A DNA stretch of 64,000 bases. It comes from Maricaulaceae bacterium EIL42A08 (GTDB lineage Bacteria; Pseudomonadota; Alphaproteobacteria; Caulobacterales; Maricaulaceae). The notes beneath the pieces were generated by a model. The model searched no databases. It was given only the letters and a program-made list of their open reading frames with translations, and was not told where the DNA came from. Made by a program: the position numbers and the translations under genes. Below, in pieces: positions 61,227-64,000 of this stretch. How positions within the stretch are numbered: position 1 is the stretch's first letter; each line of letters starts with the position of its first letter. Location: contig JAMZNZ010000002.1 of the NCBI GenBank assembly GCA_024178355.1, positions 1,035,501 to 1,099,500 on the forward strand, in the 5' to 3' direction.

Positions 61227-61254
61227 GGTTAACGAAGATTGAAGAGAGGTTAAC
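61227..61254. promoter_or_regulatory. paired GGTTAAC sites upstream of fliQ
   Basis: Two GGTTAAC sequences at 61227 and 61248, 21 bp apart (two helical turns), each with a palindromic GTTAAC core containing a TTAA half-site. TTAA-N7-TGAA (from 61229) and, on the other strand, TTAA-N7-TCAA are near matches to a CtrA box. CtrA controls early flagellar genes in Caulobacter, so this is a candidate fliQ operon regulator site. Confidence 0.4.
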
Positions 61255-61419
61255 CCGCGCCAGCGGCACATATGACAAATTTGCAACAATGTCGTGACCA
61301 AAATTTACGATAGGGCAATTTGCCATGGTGCACCGCAACAATGCGCGGCAACCTGACACTTGGGTGTCTGAAACGTGCTGAACCAACCGCGCCAGACACG
61401 CTCACAGGGGAGAATTTTT

Positions 61420-64000
61420 ATGAAGTTTGGTAATCGTCACTACCGGACGCTCAAGTCCGCGGTTCTTGCTGGCGCATCGCTTGGTGTACTCGCCAGCGCG
61501 CCTGTTCTAGCTCAGGAAGCTGAAGAAGAGGCTGAGGCCCCTTCTGATCGCATCGTTGTTACTGGCTCGCGCATCGCTCGTAATCCAAACCTGACCCAGC
61601 CGACCCCGGTTCAGTCCGTTGATGAAGAGACGATCCGACTGTCTGGTGAGCTCAACATCGCCGACGTGGTGAACGACATCCCGGCGCTTATCTCGTCGCT
61701 GACAGCTGAGAACTCCAACACCGGTGCAAACTCGCTGAATCTGCGCGGTCTCGGGGGCGAACGCACGCTCACCCTGGTTAACGGTCGCCGCCACGTGGCT
61801 GGCTTCCGCGGCACCCAGGCTGTCGACACCGGCACCATCCCCCGCGCGCTGGTTGAGCGCGTTGAAGTCACCACCGGTGGCGCATCGGCCGTGTACGGTG
61901 CAGACGCTGTGACCGGCGTTGTAAACTTCATCCTAAAAGACGACTTTGAAGGCGTGGACATTAATTTCCGTGGCGGTGTGTCCGGTGAGAACGATGCTGA
62001 GAACTTTGCCTTCGACGCTCTGTTCGGCCAGAACTTCGCCAACGGTCGCGGTAATATCGTGCTCGCCGTCTCCATCGAGGATGATACGGGCCTGACCTAT
62101 GGCGAGCGCGACTGGTCGCGCGATAACGGCATCGACACGGTTCAGACCAACCCAGCCTTCCTGACCGACCCGAACGCCCCGACCCGCGCAATCGTCTCAG
62201 ACCCGCGCTTCTGGCTGACCTCGCAGGAAGGCTCGATCGCACCGAGCTTTGGCGGACGCAGTACGATTTACGTCGATATCAACCAGAATGGCATCGCCGA
62301 CTGTCAGGAATCACGCGGCGGCCAGGTAGGCTTCCTTGCCGGCTGCTGGCTGACCAATCCTGATGGCACGGTTCGCGTGAACCAGGACGGTACGGTGCTC
62401 AATGGCCTGTGGGGCATCGGCGGTGACGGTGGTCGCCTGAATTTCAACCGCGACACCCTGTTCCCGGAGACGGACCGCGAAGTCATCAATCTGAACGCCA
62501 ACTTTGACGTTACAGATACCTTCAACGTCATTTTTGAAGCCAAATATGTAAATGCTGAGTCCAGGAGTTTTGCAGAACAGGACACCTTCTACGACACCCT
62601 GTTCATCAACCCGGACAACGCCTTCATCCCCGCTCAGCTGCAGCCTGTTGTGGCCAGCACCGGCTACCTGCTCCTGACCCAGGACCCGCTGGACTTCTCC
62701 GACAACAACCCGTCGGTCTACACCCGTGAGACCACGCGTTTCGTCGCTGGTTTTGAATGGGAATTTGCTCCAGGCCACCTGCTGGAAGCGTCGGCAAATC
62801 ACGGCGTCTTCAAGAACCAGTCGAACTATACCGGCCTCTATCTGGACCGTATCTTTGCCGCGATCGACTCTGTGGTTGATCCGGTGTCAGGCGAGATCGT
62901 CTGCCGTTCCGATCTGGATCCGAATGCGTTCTACAACATTGACTACTTCACCGCAGGCAACGGGTTTGCTGACGGCGATTACTTCTCCAATCGCTACTAC
63001 TCGTTCACCCCGGGCGACGGCACCTGCCAGCCGCTGAACCCGTTTGGCACCTATTCAGCCAGCCCGGAAGCCCAGCAGTTTGTGACGTCGAATCTTGAAG
63101 ATCAGCTGGAAATCGAGCAGACGGTCTTCTCCGTCTTCGCCACGGGTGAGTTCGACTTTGCTGACTTCCTGCTTGATGGCCCGATCGGCTACGCCGCTGG
63201 CGGTGAATATCGTGAAGAGTCCAGCGACAACCAGCTTGACCCCCTAACCCTGGGCATCCTGCCGGCGAACTCCTCGCTGCAGCCTGGTGCCTTTGTCGGC
63301 GATGTGGATCCGTGGCTGAGCTCCTTCACCAGCATCGACAACACCCGCCAGTTCAACACTGCGGGCAGCTATGATGTGACGGACGTCTTCGTTGAATTGC
63401 GTCTGCCGATATTCATTGGCCGCTCCTTCGCTGAAGAGCTGACGATTGATGGTGCAATCCGTCAGGCGGAGTACTCCACGCTGGGCGATGCCACCACCTG
63501 GAAAGTCGGGGCGACCTGGACGCCGGTGAATGACATCACCTTCCGCGGAACCATTTCCGAAGCTGTGCGGGCTCCGAACATCTCCGAGCTGTTTGATCCT
63601 CAGCTTCCGATCTTCGTCAATGCCACGACCGACCCCTGTGATCCCGGCAACATCTCCAATGGCGGGGCTGTGCGTCTGGCCAACTGTATTGCCGACCTCC
63701 AGGCCGCTGGCGTGCCGCTGGCCGATATCCAGGACGGTGGTGGAAACTATATCTGGACGAACCCGCTGACCGGTCGTTTCTCCGGCGTGTCAGGTGGTAA
63801 CCCGGATCTCGGCGTCGAAACTGCAGAGACGTTCACTGTCGGTGCGGTGTTCCAGCCGAGCTTCTTTGAGGGCTTCTCTCTGACGGTCGACTACTGGGAT
63901 ATCACCATCGAGGACGCGATTTCGGCAGTGGGTGCCGCTGACATCCTCGAAGGCTGCCTGGACTCGTCCAACTATCCCGGCCTCGACTTCTGTTCGCTGT
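61420..64000 (+). CDS. TonB-dependent receptor, large type, C-terminus cut by window edge
   Basis: 860 residues are visible from ATG 61420 (GGGGAGA upstream). Signal peptide MKFGNRHYRTLKSAVLAGASLGVLASAPVLA, TonB box DRIVVTGSRIARNPNLTQPTPV, plug ERTLTLVNGRRHVAG and VEVTTGGASAVYGADAVTGVVNFILK, and a long barrel that runs off the window. The wording (GSRIxRxxxxxPTPV, VNGRRHV, YGADAVxGVVNF) is that of the large receptors in Caulobacterales and sphingomonads, which take up sugars, peptides or other polymers rather than siderophores. Ligand unknown. Confidence 0.93.
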   Translation, partial: MKFGNRHYRTLKSAVLAGASLGVLASAPVLAQEAEEEAEAPSDRIVVTGSRIARNPNLTQPTPVQSVDEETIRLSGELNIADVVNDIPALISSLTAENSNTGANSLNLRGLGGERTLTLVNGRRHVAGFRGTQAVDTGTIPRALVERVEVTTGGASAVYGADAVTGVVNFILKDDFEGVDINFRGGVSGENDAENFAFDALFGQNFANGRGNIVLAVSIEDDTGLTYGERDWSRDNGIDTVQTNPAFLTDPNAPTRAIVSDPRFWLTSQEGSIAPSFGGRSTIYVDINQNGIADCQESRGGQVGFLAGCWLTNPDGTVRVNQDGTVLNGLWGIGGDGGRLNFNRDTLFPETDREVINLNANFDVTDTFNVIFEAKYVNAESRSFAEQDTFYDTLFINPDNAFIPAQLQPVVASTGYLLLTQDPLDFSDNNPSVYTRETTRFVAGFEWEFAPGHLLEASANHGVFKNQSNYTGLYLDRIFAAIDSVVDPVSGEIVCRSDLDPNAFYNIDYFTAGNGFADGDYFSNRYYSFTPGDGTCQPLNPFGTYSASPEAQQFVTSNLEDQLEIEQTVFSVFATGEFDFADFLLDGPIGYAAGGEYREESSDNQLDPLTLGILPANSSLQPGAFVGDVDPWLSSFTSIDNTRQFNTAGSYDVTDVFVELRLPIFIGRSFAEELTIDGAIRQAEYSTLGDATTWKVGATWTPVNDITFRGTISEAVRAPNISELFDPQLPIFVNATTDPCDPGNISNGGAVRLANCIADLQAAGVPLADIQDGGGNYIWTNPLTGRFSGVSGGNPDLGVETAETFTVGAVFQPSFFEGFSLTVDYWDITIEDAISAVGAADILEGCLDSSNYPGLDFCSL

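Noticed and set aside
1-64000. Search for transposases, integrases, phage genes, toxin-antitoxin pairs or defence clusters
   Set aside because: None of the readable proteins matches these families; only non-coding repeats were found.

Overview
The window is about 60% GC, gene-dense, and reads as a stretch of chromosome from a stalked-bacterium-type alphaproteobacterium. The best fit is Maricaulales/Caulobacterales (Maricaulis, Oceanicaulis or Hyphomonadaceae relatives). The reasons are a CckA hybrid kinase in a recA / cckA / flhB-fliR-fliQ block, a GTTC-N7-GTTC SOS box at recA, many exported and TonB-dependent proteins, a bacterial alternative oxidase and a TipN-like coiled-coil protein. This taxonomic call is inference. 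No rRNA, tRNA, CRISPR array, transposase, integrase or phage gene was seen.

Layout. 1-8.3 kb: a von Willebrand A-domain lipoprotein cut by the left edge, a CinA-like protein divergent from sfsA and a thioesterase, an M28 peptidase lipoprotein, methionine aminopeptidase, and a siderophore-type TonB receptor. 8.4-15.6 kb: a secreted metallophosphatase, the alternative oxidase, a MarR regulator, and the tyrosine-catabolic genes hpd and maiA, which diverge around an 18-bp dyad. These are followed by a repeat element, a GGCT-like protein and a DUF418 membrane protein. 15.8-22.5 kb: a small exported protein, the TipN-like protein, a second M28 lipoprotein, bolA-grxD, three small proteins of unknown function, and rpsD. 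22.7-32.4 kb: mixed housekeeping and unknown genes, including trmJ, icd, an SDR, lepB, a YbjQ-family protein and a large acyl-CoA dehydrogenase. 32.5-35.8 kb: YceI - cytochrome b561 - YceI, then a Sua5/TsaC protein and a GrlR-family protein. 35.8-41.2 kb: an FAD-linked 2-hydroxyacid dehydrogenase, yaaA, 3-hydroxybutyrate dehydrogenase, a MEST-like hydrolase and an rRNA/tRNA uracil methyltransferase. 41.5-43.7 kb: two exported glycine-zipper proteins, one with an extreme arginine/aspartate repeat region.

43.7-52 kb is one long leftward run. It holds tlyA, dxs, ispA, csaA and xseB (isoprenoid precursor supply with RNA/DNA housekeeping), then a histidine phosphatase, a histone-deacetylase-like amidohydrolase, a SET-domain protein and a Kef-type antiporter. 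52-61.2 kb, also leftward, holds alaS, recA, cckA, flhB, fliR and fliQ: DNA repair, the CckA cell-cycle phosphorelay and flagellar export. A second large TonB receptor begins at 61.4 kb and runs off the right edge.

Most genes are ordinary for the group. The more unusual material is: (i) three families of intergenic repeats, including a MITE-like composite between recA and cckA; (ii) the oxidase / MarR / tyrosine-catabolism cluster with its dyad operator; (iii) the TipN-like protein; (iv) the arginine-repeat exported protein; (v) two orphan small proteins at 20.8-21.8 kb; (vi) a SET-domain protein beside an HDAC-like enzyme; and (vii) an orphan rightward terminator at 50.16 kb. I found no clearly new multi-gene defence or biosynthetic system.
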